Positions 38,500 through 49,885 of a DNA stretch of 64,000 bases are shown here, piece after piece. A program made the position numbers and the translations under genes. Source of the DNA: Lonicera japonica. Taxonomy: Eukaryota; Streptophyta; Magnoliopsida; Dipsacales; Caprifoliaceae. The DNA lies in NCBI GenBank assembly GCA_021464415.1, contig CM038465.1, positions 81,006,919 to 81,070,918 on the forward strand. The letters are read 5' to 3'. Below the pieces are notes generated by a model. It ran no database searches and had not been told where the DNA came from. It saw only the letters and a program-made list of their open reading frames with translations. The first letter of the stretch is position 1; every line of letters starts with the position of its first letter.

Positions 38500-38690
38500 A
38501 CCTCCAAGTTCCCTTCTCAAATTTGCTCTGGGGTGATACGAAAAATAAGAAAAAAGTGCATCTATTGAAGTGGGATAATGTTTGTCAACCCAAAGATGTG
38601 GGGGGTATTGGCTTGAGAAAATCCAATGAGAATAACCTTGCTATCAATGCCAAATTGGGGTGGGAGGTGATGACCGGTCATACGTACCAC
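38500..38690 (+). pseudogene. Fragment of a LINE-type reverse transcriptase C-terminal region
   Basis: The frame reads LLWGDTKNKKKVHLLKWDNV followed by a CQPKDVGGIGLRK block and NLAINAKLGWEV. This pattern (WGD...KKKVHL..WD..C.PK..GGLGLR....N.A...KLGW) is typical of the segment after the RT domain in plant non-LTR retrotransposons. The remainder of the element is missing and the flanks do not extend it. Confidence 0.7.
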
Positions 38691-39650
38691 ACCATGGATT
38701 AAAATGATGAGGAACAAATATGGGTGTGGTAGTAAGGGGCATACGTAGAGCAATGAAACTATGCTTTTAGGGCATACATAGAGCCATAGTTCTGCTTGAA
38801 GAGTAAAACAAATATGGTTGAGTTCCAAAAGCATAGATTCTTTCAATCTTTTACAATCTTCGATGAGTGTTTTATCGGAGTGGGTATCGGTGCTTTCTTT
38901 GTTTATGAGGTCAACAATTTTTTGCTTATGTTTGGTTTGTTTCCTTTTTAACCAAAAAATATATATTAAGAAAGGGGGTCATTGTTTGAGGTGTCACGTA
39001 GGAGATCAAATCCTAGCACGTGTAAGGGGAATTGTCAAGGATTCGGGGATTACAAGGACATATACTATTCACGTAGTTGTTTTTATTAAAAAATAGAATT
39101 GTACACAAATTTAGAAAGGCTGCCTCATTTATTGTACCTCCTAATTTTGCAATACATATATACTAGATATTGCTCGTGCCCTACGGTACGGTGCAACGTT
39201 TAAAAGTAAATAATTTTTGTTTTTAGCTTTGAAGGTAAAAAGCTAACAGTTAAAAAATAATTAATAAATTGTTAAAATCAACAACCATTTACGAATATTG
39301 TTTATGACAACGAATATAAAATTAATGAAATGGTAAGATACTCCTTTTTATAATTATAAGTATTTTTTTTATTTTATGTTTTTATTTGGAATTTAATGTT
39401 GAAATTGCAAGAAATTGATCCACCCACTTAACTGAAAACTTAAACAAATAAAAAAAATTCCAAAGCCTTTTAAACCAACTTAATGGATGCCATTAAGAAA
39501 AATAAATTCGTATTTTGAAATATTTCGAAAAAAATTAGTTTCAGTTATGATTAGTTTGCATAGGATGATACTTTTAAACATTGTAATGTGTTATCCGATA
39601 TGGGTAATACCTAATTTTTAAACAAATTAAGGTAATGCAATGTGTTGTGG
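38691..39650. other. Intergenic, no gene seen
   Basis: No gene. The stretch ACTAGATATTGCTCGTGCCC (39162-39181) and following bases look like a degraded transposon end. If it pairs with the AT-rich end near 40650-40670 the two would bound a roughly 1.5-kb non-autonomous element, but this is not secure. Confidence 0.4.
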
Positions 39651-39945
39651 AGTAAACTAATGCATGCACTTCCTTTTTTGATGCAATTTTTTTTATTGTG
39701 GAGTAAACTAATGTATGCACTATGGAGAGTTAATGAGAGAGAGAAATTACTTGGCAATACATGCACGCTGGAGAGATATTTAGTCATGCTGGAGAGATAA
39801 ATTACATGCACGCAGAAGAGATATTTAGCCGTGCTGGAGAGATAAATTACATGCACGATAGAGAGATAATTTTTTGATGCAATTTTTTTTTACCATGGAG
39901 TAAACCACTATTTATACTTAGAGCAAACTAATGCACACACTTCCC
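39651..39945. repeat. Short tandem and dispersed repeats, units about 45-47 bp
   Basis: Copies of ACATGCACGC..GAGAGATATTTAG..GTGCTGGAGAGATAAATT recur at about 39760-39860. GTGGAGTAAACTAATG (or CATGGAGTAAACCA) with a GATGCAATTTTTTTT block occurs on either side (about 39653, 39698, 39895). Confidence 0.6.
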
Positions 39946-41395
39946 TATGATTCAATGTTTATACTTTGTAATTCATACACGAAGATAGATAAATTAGATT
40001 AGAAAATGCTATATTTTTTGGATAATAAATATAAACAAAAAATAGTGCCCCTCTCTTCTGCTCTAAAAATGGCCGGTGCACTTCGATATTCATGGGAAAA
40101 ATTACTTTCAACCGATAAAACCAAATAATAACCCCTAAAAAGTACCAAAATCCAAACACACCGCAAACTACATGAAGAGTAATATATCAAAACTATATAA
40201 AACTCCAATATATACATGGAAAATACAAAATATTGAAACCATTATACATACATTTTTTTGTCAACTAAATACACATGTCATAAAAATGACTTAAAAAATG
40301 ATCACCCATACATACATTCTTCAAAAAAGTATAAAACCCATATACATACATTTTTCAAAAAATTAAACAAAAGTAGAGGATCAGAAGTCTTAATGAAAGA
40401 GATAATATTTTTTTTTGGTGAAGAGAGAGAGAGTATTTATAAAAAAAATTGTGAGAGGGAAAAATTTAGAAATTTGAAATTCAAATTGTATTTTTTATCA
40501 TTAAATTAAGGTGGAGAAAAATAAAATAAAAACATATGATTTGATTGGATGATTTAATATCCTAAAAACATATTTAAGGGTTCACATTTCTTTTTGTGAT
40601 TTATAAATAAATTTAGACTATTGGTTAAATAAAGAAAAAAAGTGTGTCTTATAATATAGATATATTTACATCAGGTGGTGTTTGGGTCAAATTTTGCACC
40701 ACTTCAACATGAAAAGCTCTTAGTTGACTAACTCAAGACAGTAGCTGCTTCACAAATTCTGATGGTTTATTTCTTTATTAAGATCTTCACTAGAGATTCT
40801 ATCTCCAAATATCTATTAATAAATTATAATTTTTTTGGTTATGTTTCTAATTGGTAGTTAAAATTTATTTTTAATTGCGTACATTTTTATATAACAGTCT
40901 ATAAGTGTAGTGGCATTCTAGTAATGCATATCATCCTTATTTTTTTTTTGGTTCCCTAGTCGACTTCAAGATTATCCTAATATATGGCAGCCTTATACCA
41001 CTGGCCAAGAAGTTTAGTTTCATATCATTCTTATGACTACATACATATTTCAGATCTAGTGTTACAAAGAAATCCAAATTCTAATTTCTTTTCATATTTA
41101 GCTAATTAATAAATTTTTTAAAGACTTTTAGCTTATTCTTAATTAATGATGCACGAGTACTAAATATGAACTGAATTAAATTAAGAACATTTACATTTCT
41201 TAGTTTCCGAAACAGAATTAAGTATTAAATATTAGTAGAAAAATATCTCCGTAAATTAGTTTTTGTTGTTAAAATGTATCAATAATTTTAAAATTATAAT
41301 ATAAAGTGTACCAACGTTATTATTCCAATTCTTTATAGATGGACTTGAATTAATTAGGCAAACTATAACGTTATTTCATAAGTATAATATTATAT
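39946..41395. other. Intergenic, no gene seen
   Basis: AT-rich. Around 40240-40370 a CATACATACATT..TCAAAAAA motif recurs three times. No recognisable protein. Confidence 0.55.
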
Positions 41396-41546
41396 GGGTA
41401 ATGATATTAGCACTCCACAAAAAGTACAGAGCACTCTAAAATCATCATTAGTGACAAAAAAATGTCCCAAAAGATCTATATAAAGTGTCACTAAAAATGA
41501 TTTTAGAGTGATAGAGTACTTTTGTGGAGTGCTAATATCATTACCC
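41396..41546. mobile_element. 151-bp fold-back MITE with about 60-bp arms
   Basis: The left arm starts GGGTAATGATATTAGCACTC. The right arm is its near-perfect reverse complement, ending ATATCATTACCC. Pairing continues through CACTCTAAAATCAT to TTAGTGACA. Possible 8-bp flanks TATTATAT and TATTTTAT (7 of 8). No coding capacity. The RNA would form a long hairpin. Confidence 0.85.
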
Positions 41547-41815
41547 TATTTTATTAGATTAATCCATTTCATATGTTTTGTCACACCTACATATAATATT
41601 TTTTTCTAAATACTTTATAATTCTTTATAACTACGTACACTGCATTAATGGGAGGGATGGGGATAAATCGAGTTCAAGCTTATACACATGATAAATTGTG
41701 TGGGTTCAAAATTTTCAAAACAAAACTTGTACCACTAATTGGGTTGTGTTCATTTTAGTCAGAATGCCATGTATATTTAATTTCTTTAAATTAAAGGTAT
41801 TCTAAGGATTAGAAT

Positions 41816-42160
41816 TAGGGATGGCAAAATACCCAAACTCCGCGAGTTTTTTGACCTACCCCGACCAGAAGATGGTGGGTTTAGGACAAATCTTTTTTTA
41901 ATCGGGTCAGGTTCAGATTTATATAAAATAAACCGGTTTATCCTGCCCAGCTCGAATATAGCTTTTTCCCTTTTTAAAATTCTTATAATACCCTATAATT
42001 CTATCGTTCGAAGGGGTTCAGGTTTAAGTGTACTAGCAAGCAGATCAGGTTTGAATTTTTCAATATATAACTTGCACCGGGTCTTGGTTAGGCCTATATT
42101 TAGGCAGGTCGAGTTTGAGTTTTGCAAACACACCCTAAGCTCGAATTGTTGCCATCCCTA
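41816..42160. mobile_element. hAT-type MITE, 345 bp
   Basis: Perfect 12-bp inverted ends TAGGGATGGCAA (41816-41827) and TTGCCATCCCTA (42149-42160). 8-bp flanks ATTAGAAT and ACTAGAAT (7 of 8). Same family as 16529-17097. Interior has repeated CGGGTCAGGTT/GGTCGAGTTTGAG-like blocks and no open frame. Confidence 0.85.
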
Positions 42161-42990
42161 ACTAGAATATTCTAAAATTATTCGGGTTTGGGATATATTA
42201 TTTTAAGATCGAGCTAGATGTGAGTTCCACGACAAAAAATGGACACAAGTTTAGGTCAGGTTCAGATTTGTGTAAATTTAACCCATTTAATCCGACTTGA
42301 CTTGAACGTCTCGATGCGGTTAAGTGGGACATAGCAAGCAGTATCTACATAAGTTCCAAGAGAATATAATAATTTATCTTTAAATACTTTTATAATATCA
42401 TAAAATTACAACGCGTCGTGGTGGCTTAGGATTGGACAACTCGAGTTTGGATTTATACATAAAGAAACGGTCTGAGTTCAAATTTTCGAAACAAAACCTG
42501 GTCGAGTTATTTGTAACTAATTGATCATAATGAATTTTTCTATAAATAGCTAACGACTTAAGATATTTTCATAACGAGCGGAGTTTAAAACAGTCGAACT
42601 AGTCTTTTTAAGGATGTACGTATTTCACAACAAAAACGTAATACATGTTTAATTAGGTAGTATCGTAAACACATGTATATATATATTTAGTATAATATAT
42701 CTTATAAAGACCGTAGTAAAAAAAAATAAAAAATTACAAACCACACCCTAAATATTTGTAAAGTCATAAAATCCCTTAAAAAATGTCATAGCCCGAGAAG
42801 CCCCATGAACCCAGTGGACTTGGTTCTGAATTCTGATGGCGTGAGCCAGCTATAGAGCAGTGTCTGCAGACACGTGAGGTGGTCGTTGATAGCTCAACTG
42901 GGACCCGTTCCCAACTAAACGACAAAGCTCATTTCAGCTCGGCTCGGGTCGGCTCACATGGCCCGTGGGCCGTATCTCAACCCACCCAAC
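42161..42990. other. Intergenic, presumed upstream region of the HLH gene
   Basis: Repeats of GAGTTTGGATTT/GGTTCAGATTT resemble the interior of the neighbouring MITE (42240-42500), so an older related insertion is possible. The last 150 bases are less AT-rich. Confidence 0.45.
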
Positions 42991-42996
42991 ACATCA

Positions 42997-43004
42997 TTTA
43001 TATC
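42997..43004 (+). promoter_or_regulatory. Candidate TATA box of the HLH gene
   Basis: TTTATATC about 135 bases before the ATG at 43138, followed by a CT-rich leader-like stretch. Only a motif match. Confidence 0.35.
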
Positions 43005-43137
43005 TCTTCCCTCATTTCCTCTTCGATCACAACTCACATTTCAATTAATCCTTCTTTCTTCTTCAAAACTTGATCACTCTAATCTCAATATATTTCTGTC
43101 TCCCAAGTTTTTTTGGGCCATTTCAGAGAGAGGGAGA

Positions 43138-43338
43138 ATGAGGGCGAAAACGGTTACAAAACGCAGAGCAGCGGGTGGAGGGTCAGTACGCTTGAAGGTG
43201 AAGAAATTACAAAAGCTGATACCGGGAGGACGAAGGTTGAAGGCCGATCGGCTTTTGCTTAAAACAGCGGACTATATATTGCATTTGAGGTTGCAAGTTA
43301 ACTTGTTGGAAGCACTTTCCAAGACTTATCAACCATGA
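43138..43338 (+). CDS. Small atypical helix-loop-helix protein, 66 residues
   Basis: Single exon, with a basic N-terminus (MRAKTVTKRRAAGGG), helix 1 (VRLKVKKLQKLIPG), a short loop (GRRLKAD) and helix 2 (RLLLKTADYILHLRLQVNLL). The LQKLIPGG...TADYIL.L..QV pattern is that of plant non-canonical bHLH regulators such as the UPBEAT1/PAR/IBH1-like groups. These lack the DNA-contacting Glu of true bHLH factors and mostly act by dimerising with other factors in the nucleus. The start is the first ATG after a CT-rich leader with an AGAGAGAGGGAGA stretch just before it; an upstream in-frame ATG (42958) only extends into leader-like sequence. Which subgroup it belongs to, and whether it is expressed, cannot be told here. 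Confidence 0.8.
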   Translation: MRAKTVTKRRAAGGGSVRLKVKKLQKLIPGGRRLKADRLLLKTADYILHLRLQVNLLEALSKTYQP

Positions 43339-43815
43339 TTTTTATGTCCGGAACCAAATATATATATACATTTAATAATCCACGTACGTATTAATTTGGT
43401 CTAAATTGATATATTGAAGAAATTAAATGTGCACATGTACGTACCAAAAATTGCATGTGCTAGTTTTTGTTTGTGCGCACCCTTTCGCACAACAAATTCC
43501 TAGTAAATTTTCCTTATTTCTTCTTCTTAATTATTTTTGTCTTTGATTTCTTTTTTAGGGTATGAATATGGAGAACCTAAATATAATATATTACTCTTAT
43601 ATATATAAACATTATATATAGTTTCATTCTTATATACATGGTTTATTATATGATCAAAATGCACTTGTAGTTGTACCGTTGGCTACATAGCATTGCGTTT
43701 GTATTAATTGTATATATATATATATATATATTTGCATTTCCTTTTTACCTGGAAAAAAAAAAACTAGCATTGATCGGTTACGTTATGGTTCCTTTTACTT
43801 TCAGCAATAATGTTA
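43339..43815. other. 3' flank of the HLH gene
   Basis: AT-rich, with a 22-base AT run at about 43710-43731. No second gene. Confidence 0.55.
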
Positions 43816-44687
43816 GGGTGTGTTTGTCGCGCGGGATTAAAAATATGATAGGATTAATTAATCCTATCCGATGTTTGGTGTCGGAAAGGATAGGATAAAT
43901 AAATCATATACTGCGTTTGGCGCAAGAGTGGATAAGATATTTTAATCATATCCCGCGTTTGGCGCAACTCGGGACTGGATTGCACTCGGGATTAATTTTT
44001 ATTTTATCCCTTTAAAACCGGATAAATATATACCACCCCTATAGGTGGTATTATTTTATTCCATGATTGCCGGATAACAAAATGAATATAATTTTTTTTT
44101 AATTTTAATCTTTTTCTTTACACTTTTTTAGATAATTAAATTTATTAAAGAAAATTTTCAATCATCCAAAATCACAGTAATTCAACTAATAAAATTTATT
44201 TCTTTTATAATATGGTATTTTTATTTATTTTTTTATTAAATGAAGGTATTTATAAAAAACTTTAATTTTAGAAAAAATGGTAACATTAGAATTTGAAATT
44301 GTACTTAATGCCTAATTCGTAAATATTGTATGTGATATGGAACTTTTCTTCCGAAAGAGTTTTTTACGAAACTAATTTATAAATCGAAAAATCGCATTAG
44401 TTTAAAAAATTGTGGACAACAATTAAAATTTCATATATTTTAAAAAGAAAACCAAGTTGTATTATATAATATTTAGACTTGTAATCCGAAATTCCATCAA
44501 ATACAAAGTTTATTAAATCTTTATCCGACTAGTTCCTTATCCTGTCCGATCCCGCTTAATCCTTATCCAACTGATTCTTTTCATATCCTATCCCACATAA
44601 TTCCTATCTGATTAATTCCGACTTTTATCCTATCCGGCTTTTATCCTATCCTATCCTACCTCTTTATCTGGCGCGCCAAACGCACCC
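43816..44687. mobile_element. PIF/Harbinger-like (Tourist) MITE, 872 bp
   Basis: Ends GGGTGTGTTTGTCGCGC and, on the other strand, GGGTGCGTTTGGCGCGC match at 15 of 17 bases. They are flanked by TTA (43813-43815, 44688-44690), the usual 3-bp duplication of this superfamily. Inner repeats GCGTTTGGCGCAA and GGATAGGAT/ATCCTATCC recur near both ends. No transposase. Confidence 0.82.
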
Positions 44688-45618
44688 TTAGTTTCTTCAT
44701 TCCTTAATTGCGCCGGCCTATGCCCTCCTTATTGTTCTCCTTTAATTTTTCACTTCTTAATTGTATGTGGAACTGCATAAACTAAAGATAAACCAAAAGA
44801 AATTAAAGATATATTTGCTTGTCCTTTTAAATTGCAAATTAGATAATTTACAATTAATTAAGTAATTTGCGAAATTTTCATTTATTAGTGTTTGGTTATG
44901 TAAATTGAACAATTATACGTAAATATGATAATTCAAGTTAATTTACAAAAATTCAAATTTAGTCATTTCAAGTAAAAAAAGAAATTACCTAATTTTAGAA
45001 TTGGAGAATACATTCCAACTCTATTTTTTAAGAATATCTAGTTTCAACTCGCAATGACAAAATTTATAATAATATAGAAGAATTGAGAATATATTTTTAT
45101 CCTAATAAATGAAATTTTTGGTTTAGATTTGAACAATAACCGGAGAGTATGGTTGTTAATGTAAGAAGTAAGAATATATATATATATATATATTTATATA
45201 CCTTGATATGGTAAGAGCAAAAACAAAATTGGTTTTTTTCAAGCCCCGTAAATGGTCTTCTTAAAACAATATTGGTCCCTCACTTAGGTGCTAATGAGTA
45301 TTGGATCAATCGTCTTCCAGGATAGAATTGAATACTTCCGTAAAATGGCAACACTACCACTCACCGAAACAATCGACACAACTATGTATTAATGTGTTTA
45401 AGAACTCAACAATAAGAAGGAAAAATGAGAAGAGTAAGTAATTTTTTCACCCTTTGAAAATGAGAGAAGAGAAGCCTATTTATAAATTTGGACAAGGTAG
45501 TTATTGTCCAAAAGTAGTTAGGGTAGTTATAAAACCAACAAAAACTTCCTCTTCAAATTTTAAATCTCTTATTCAAATTTTAAAACATTTTACAACAGTT
45601 AATGGTCTATATATATTA
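44688..45618. other. Intergenic, no gene seen
   Basis: AT-rich; AT microsatellite at about 45175-45192. Open frames have no recognisable domain. Confidence 0.55.
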
Positions 45619-46020
45619 CATATAGAGTCATGCTCTAGAAAGGGCATCCTTCTTTTAAGTAAAGAACGAACTTCCTCTTTTGATTAGGTTAATGATTGAA
45701 TTTTTTTGATGAAATTTGGTGGGGATGATCTCTATGATGAGTAGATCAACTCCATCAAATTTCGTCAAAAAATTCAACCGGAAAGTGGATAAACTAAAAA
45801 TTGATATATATGCGAGTATTTCAACCATTAAAATTTAAAATTTTTAGATCACCCACTTGCAAGTTAAATTTTTTGATAAAATTTGGTGGAGTTGATTTTA
45901 CTCATCATGGAGATCATTCCCAACAAATTTAATCAAAAAATTCAATCATTTACTCCCCTCAAAAGAGGAAGTTCATTCTTTACTTAAAAGAAGGATAATA
46001 TTTTTGGAGCCTAACTATAT
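45619..46020. repeat. Long fold-back element with about 170-bp arms
   Basis: The arm 45619-45790 (containing CTTCTTTTAAGTAAAGAACG) is the reverse complement of the arm 45847-46020 (CTTTACTTAAAAGAAG). By eye they agree at about 85-90% over the central 130 bases. The loop is about 55 bases of AT-rich sequence. No coding capacity and no clear target duplication (both sides are TATATA). It is most easily read as a MITE; a small-RNA hairpin locus is an alternative. Confidence 0.75.
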
Positions 46021-46084
46021 ATATATACTATAAAGAAGTAACTAAACAACCACGAATCCAAGATAGATATATATTATATGGAAA

Positions 46085-46247
46085 ATGATAATATGTGCTC
46101 TTAGAGCACATGTTAAAGTTACTATAAATAAAAATAATAAAATTTTGTCTGAAAATCTGTACCATATTTAATACATGTGAATTAATTATTTTTAAAAATA
46201 AATATTTAACATGTACTCTTAAAAAACATGTTAACATGACCAATATT
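46085..46247. repeat. Short inverted repeat, MITE-like
   Basis: AATATGTGCTCTTAGAGCAC followed by ATGTTAA near 46093 pairs imperfectly with TTAACATGTACTCTTAAAAA and a following CATGTTAACATG near 46206-46238. About 160 bp in all. Confidence 0.45.
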
Positions 46248-48084
46248 ATATATATACACTAAACAGGAACTAGTTCCAAGTTATTGCATTGCACTAATTA
46301 CGACTCCAGCAAAACTGCGGGTTTACAAAACTGATGAACCTACTACCGTATCTACATTTTATTTTATTTTTCGCTTTCAGCGTGGTGTTGGTCTGCCCTT
46401 TTATTTTCTAGAGAAAAAAATTAACAGCAACAATTAGTTAAATATATGTATTTTAGTGATATTAATTCCAAGTGTAGATCAAAACTCCCCCTTCTTTGAT
46501 TTAAACTAAAGTATTTCAACTTTTTTTTTTAATATGTCCTAAACTAAAGGTCAAATATATAATTATATAATTAATGTACCAAAATTTAACTGGGTAAACA
46601 AAAGTTACGTAATTATTACTAATTACGTAAAAATCAATATATTCTAGCGAATTAAAAAAGGCGTGAAAGTAATTACCGATTTAAACATATAGCATGTGGG
46701 TGATGTTTAGCTCTCAAGAAATTAACAATGAGGTTTTTTTTTTTTTTTCTAAAATAAAGAGCGTATTTATTTGTTAGACTGCATTATATATGTCTGTCTA
46801 ATTAGGCTTCTACCCTACGGTCCCTACCCCTAATTTTTGGGAGATCTTGTATACACCACTAAATTATTCTACTCATTTTAATTGTGGGTTACTTTCTCTG
46901 CACCCCACTAAATTTATTTTTTTCCTTTCAACTCACCCCTTTTAATTCTAAAAGTCAAACAAAACCTTAATTCCTTAAAATGCATTTTCTCTCTAAAGTT
47001 TGTAACCATGAACAATTCACGGTAATATATATGCCTACCTTCATACAAATCTTATTCTTTTTCAATTAATACTTCAATAGTTTATAATATCTAACGTTAG
47101 ATTCAAGTGAGAAAAAATAATTTCTTTAAATTTGATGTTGCAAAAAGACATGTAAAATAGAAAGAGAGAATACATACACACACATATATATCCATGCATA
47201 TATAATTATACATCTACTATGTATCATAAAATTCATATTGTTAATTACAAAAACAACATAAAACCAAAACATATTTGGTGCCTATGCGTTCCATTGATTT
47301 TCCTAGACTCGGGATCCGTTATTTTCCTTTTTCAGTAACCTCTCTAGCACTTGCTTCCTCATTCTCCGACCCTTGATCTCCTCCTTCCTCAACGACCTCT
47401 ATGGCTGTCACTATCCTTTTTCTCCGGCCATTGTTCTCCTCCTTCATCAACAACTTCTCGGGCTAACTCTTCACCATCATCCACCTACTTTCCGATGATC
47501 TCTCCGGCCACTGTTGCGAAAGGGCCATAGTTAATTAAAAATCTTCTTTTGGAGGGGGGGAATAAGGATTTGTTTGGTGAGAAGAATAGGGATTTTTAAT
47601 TTGTTTTTGAAAAACAAAGTGGAGTTGAGAAGACAAATTAAGTGGGTGCAAAACAAAATGGCCTTAAAAAGTTACATCACCCCCACAAATTACGGAGTTC
47701 TACGGAATTTAAATTGTTTTGCTTTTAACCCACATCATTTGAAAAATTAGTAATTGACCCAGAGGAGTAGATATTTACTAAGTACATATTTTATAAATGT
47801 TTTATTGTGTTATTTTTCTTTTTTGTTTTCCTATCTTATCTTTTTAACTGTTCAAATTTAAATTTATTATTTAACTAAAATTATACATTTGTTGCTAAAA
47901 TGTATATCTTTTAGAGATTTTTATGGTTTTAAATTCAAATTTGTAAATTATAAGTGATAACTTTTGATAATTATTAATTGTCTTACAATAAATAATACTA
48001 AAAAAATTAAGAAGTTGACTTAAAAAAAATATAAAATATTACACTTGGGCAAATAAGATATATTAGACGTAAATATTAAATACA
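46248..48084. other. Intergenic, no gene seen
   Basis: AT-rich outside 47280-47520. That stretch is C/T-rich and has two similar blocks (CTCCGACCCTTGATCTCCTC and CTCCGGCCATTGTTCTCCTC, about 65 bases apart), possibly a decayed coding or leader remnant. No intact frame. Confidence 0.5.
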
Positions 48085-48425
48085 ATTAAAACTAAAAATA
48101 TAGTCATATTAAAAAAGAGATTATACAAGTAAAATTAAAATATAGTCATATTAAAAGTATCAAACATTAAAACTTGGGGCATGCAGAAGACATATTAGTA
48201 GTAAATAACTAAATATTACATATAAATAAAACTAAACATGTAGTCATATTAAAAAAAATTACACTTGTAAAACTAAAAAAATAATCATATTAAAAAAAAT
48301 ACACAAGTAAACTAAAAATACAGACATATTACAAAAGACATTACAGAAGTCAAACTAAAAATACAGTCATATTAGAAAATATATTACACAAGTAAAATTA
48401 AAAACACGGTAATATCAAAAGTATA
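48085..48425. repeat. Degenerate minisatellite, unit about 43 bp
   Basis: At least six units of the form AACTAAAAATAYAGTCATATT-AAAAAA-TTACACAAGTAA follow one another. One unit is interrupted by about 50 unrelated bases near 48165-48220. Confidence 0.75.
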
Positions 48426-49430
48426 AAGATCAAGAATGTAAAATATAAAAGAATGTAGAGAGACGAACTCAAACGAGTGGGAAGAAATAATTTACTAACT
48501 TTAGAATAAACGTTCTAACAATCATTATTTGTACACAAAATAGACGATTACTGGTGGTCACTTGAATCATATATTGGATTATCACAATAACACATAATTC
48601 TACATTGGAGCTTTTGTAAATCCCATATTTTGCCATGAAACTAGACTTTGTCGTTGATGATTGATATCGTAAAGATGAATTTTTTTACTAATATATTCCT
48701 CTTTGTAATGGAAGATATAGGCTTGTAGAATTATGAGTCAATCTTCAAAACCTCCATAAACAGAAAAACATATAGAGAGAGATGTAGCCTTTATTCATTG
48801 TTAGTGTACTATTTAACTAAATTTAAAAAGAATCTTGGTAGATATATATATACATTTATTACAAATATTTATTATTAATTGGTTAGATTTGATAAATATC
48901 TATTACTAATCATATAATATACTGTTTAAAAAATGAAGGAGATAGCAACCTTATCATTCACTAAGGATAGTTTAGTTAGAGTAGTCTTATAAAAATAAAA
49001 ACCTATAATATTATTTAAAAAAAAAATCGAATTTGGGCTTAAACAAAAAAAACCAATTGGATTAAATCTTAAAATTTGGGCTATTCAATAATTTGTTAAT
49101 TGCGATGAGTTCGAGTAAACAAACCTTTATAATCTCAAGTCAAATCCTAATTTGCTACATTTTTAATATGTATCAAATTCATGGACAATTATTGTACCTG
49201 AAACACAAAATAAAGGGCCAATTAATACGAACAAAACTCCACGACTACGACTTTGGGGTTCTTGTTCTTTTGTTAATCTGGATTAGGCATACATTACAAA
49301 ATTGAGTTGATTGATTTGTATACCAAGTTCCCTTAAACATGCATTGTAGTTACACTAACTGGTTTAATCTCCCTCCACTCGCTTTGACTTCAGTAGTTTT
49401 TTGGAAAACATTAATTTCAATGTTCTAACA
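48426..49430. other. Intergenic, no gene seen
   Basis: AT-rich sequence beyond the 3' end of the AP-1 gamma gene. The transcript end is not clear; about 49430-49885 is the likely 3'UTR span. Confidence 0.5.
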
Positions 49431-49885
49431 TAACCTAAAAAAATGAAACTAATTTTACAGGCTTAGTCGATTGCAATGGTAAAAAACCTGTCCATATTGT
49501 TACAAACATATGATTCAAGGGGGGAGAAAAATACATAATCCGACATAACATCACACGAACTCCTCTACCTCTGCCATTGCGGCAAAAACCGACCCCACAA
49601 GTTCTTACAGCCTTTACGTGAATCTGAATCTCATGATAATGTACAAAAATACCTTTCAAGGGTAAAGAAAGAGGGGAAGTGGGGGCGGTCCTATTGATCC
49701 CAAGCTCAAGTAACTCAAAAAGTACCCATTGGCTGTCATATCGCCCCAAAACAATATGAAGGGGAAAAAAATGGGGAAAAAAAAAAAAACTGCACTAATC
49801 ACTACACAGCAAGATAACACTCGTCTGTGATGGGGGGTGGGGAAGCGAGAGCTCAAGCATCATCATCTTTGTGGACCATTCAACC

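Noticed and set aside
47340..47520. C/T-rich stretch resembling coding sequence
   Set aside because: No frame stays open and no family motif is visible; two similar blocks explain the appearance.
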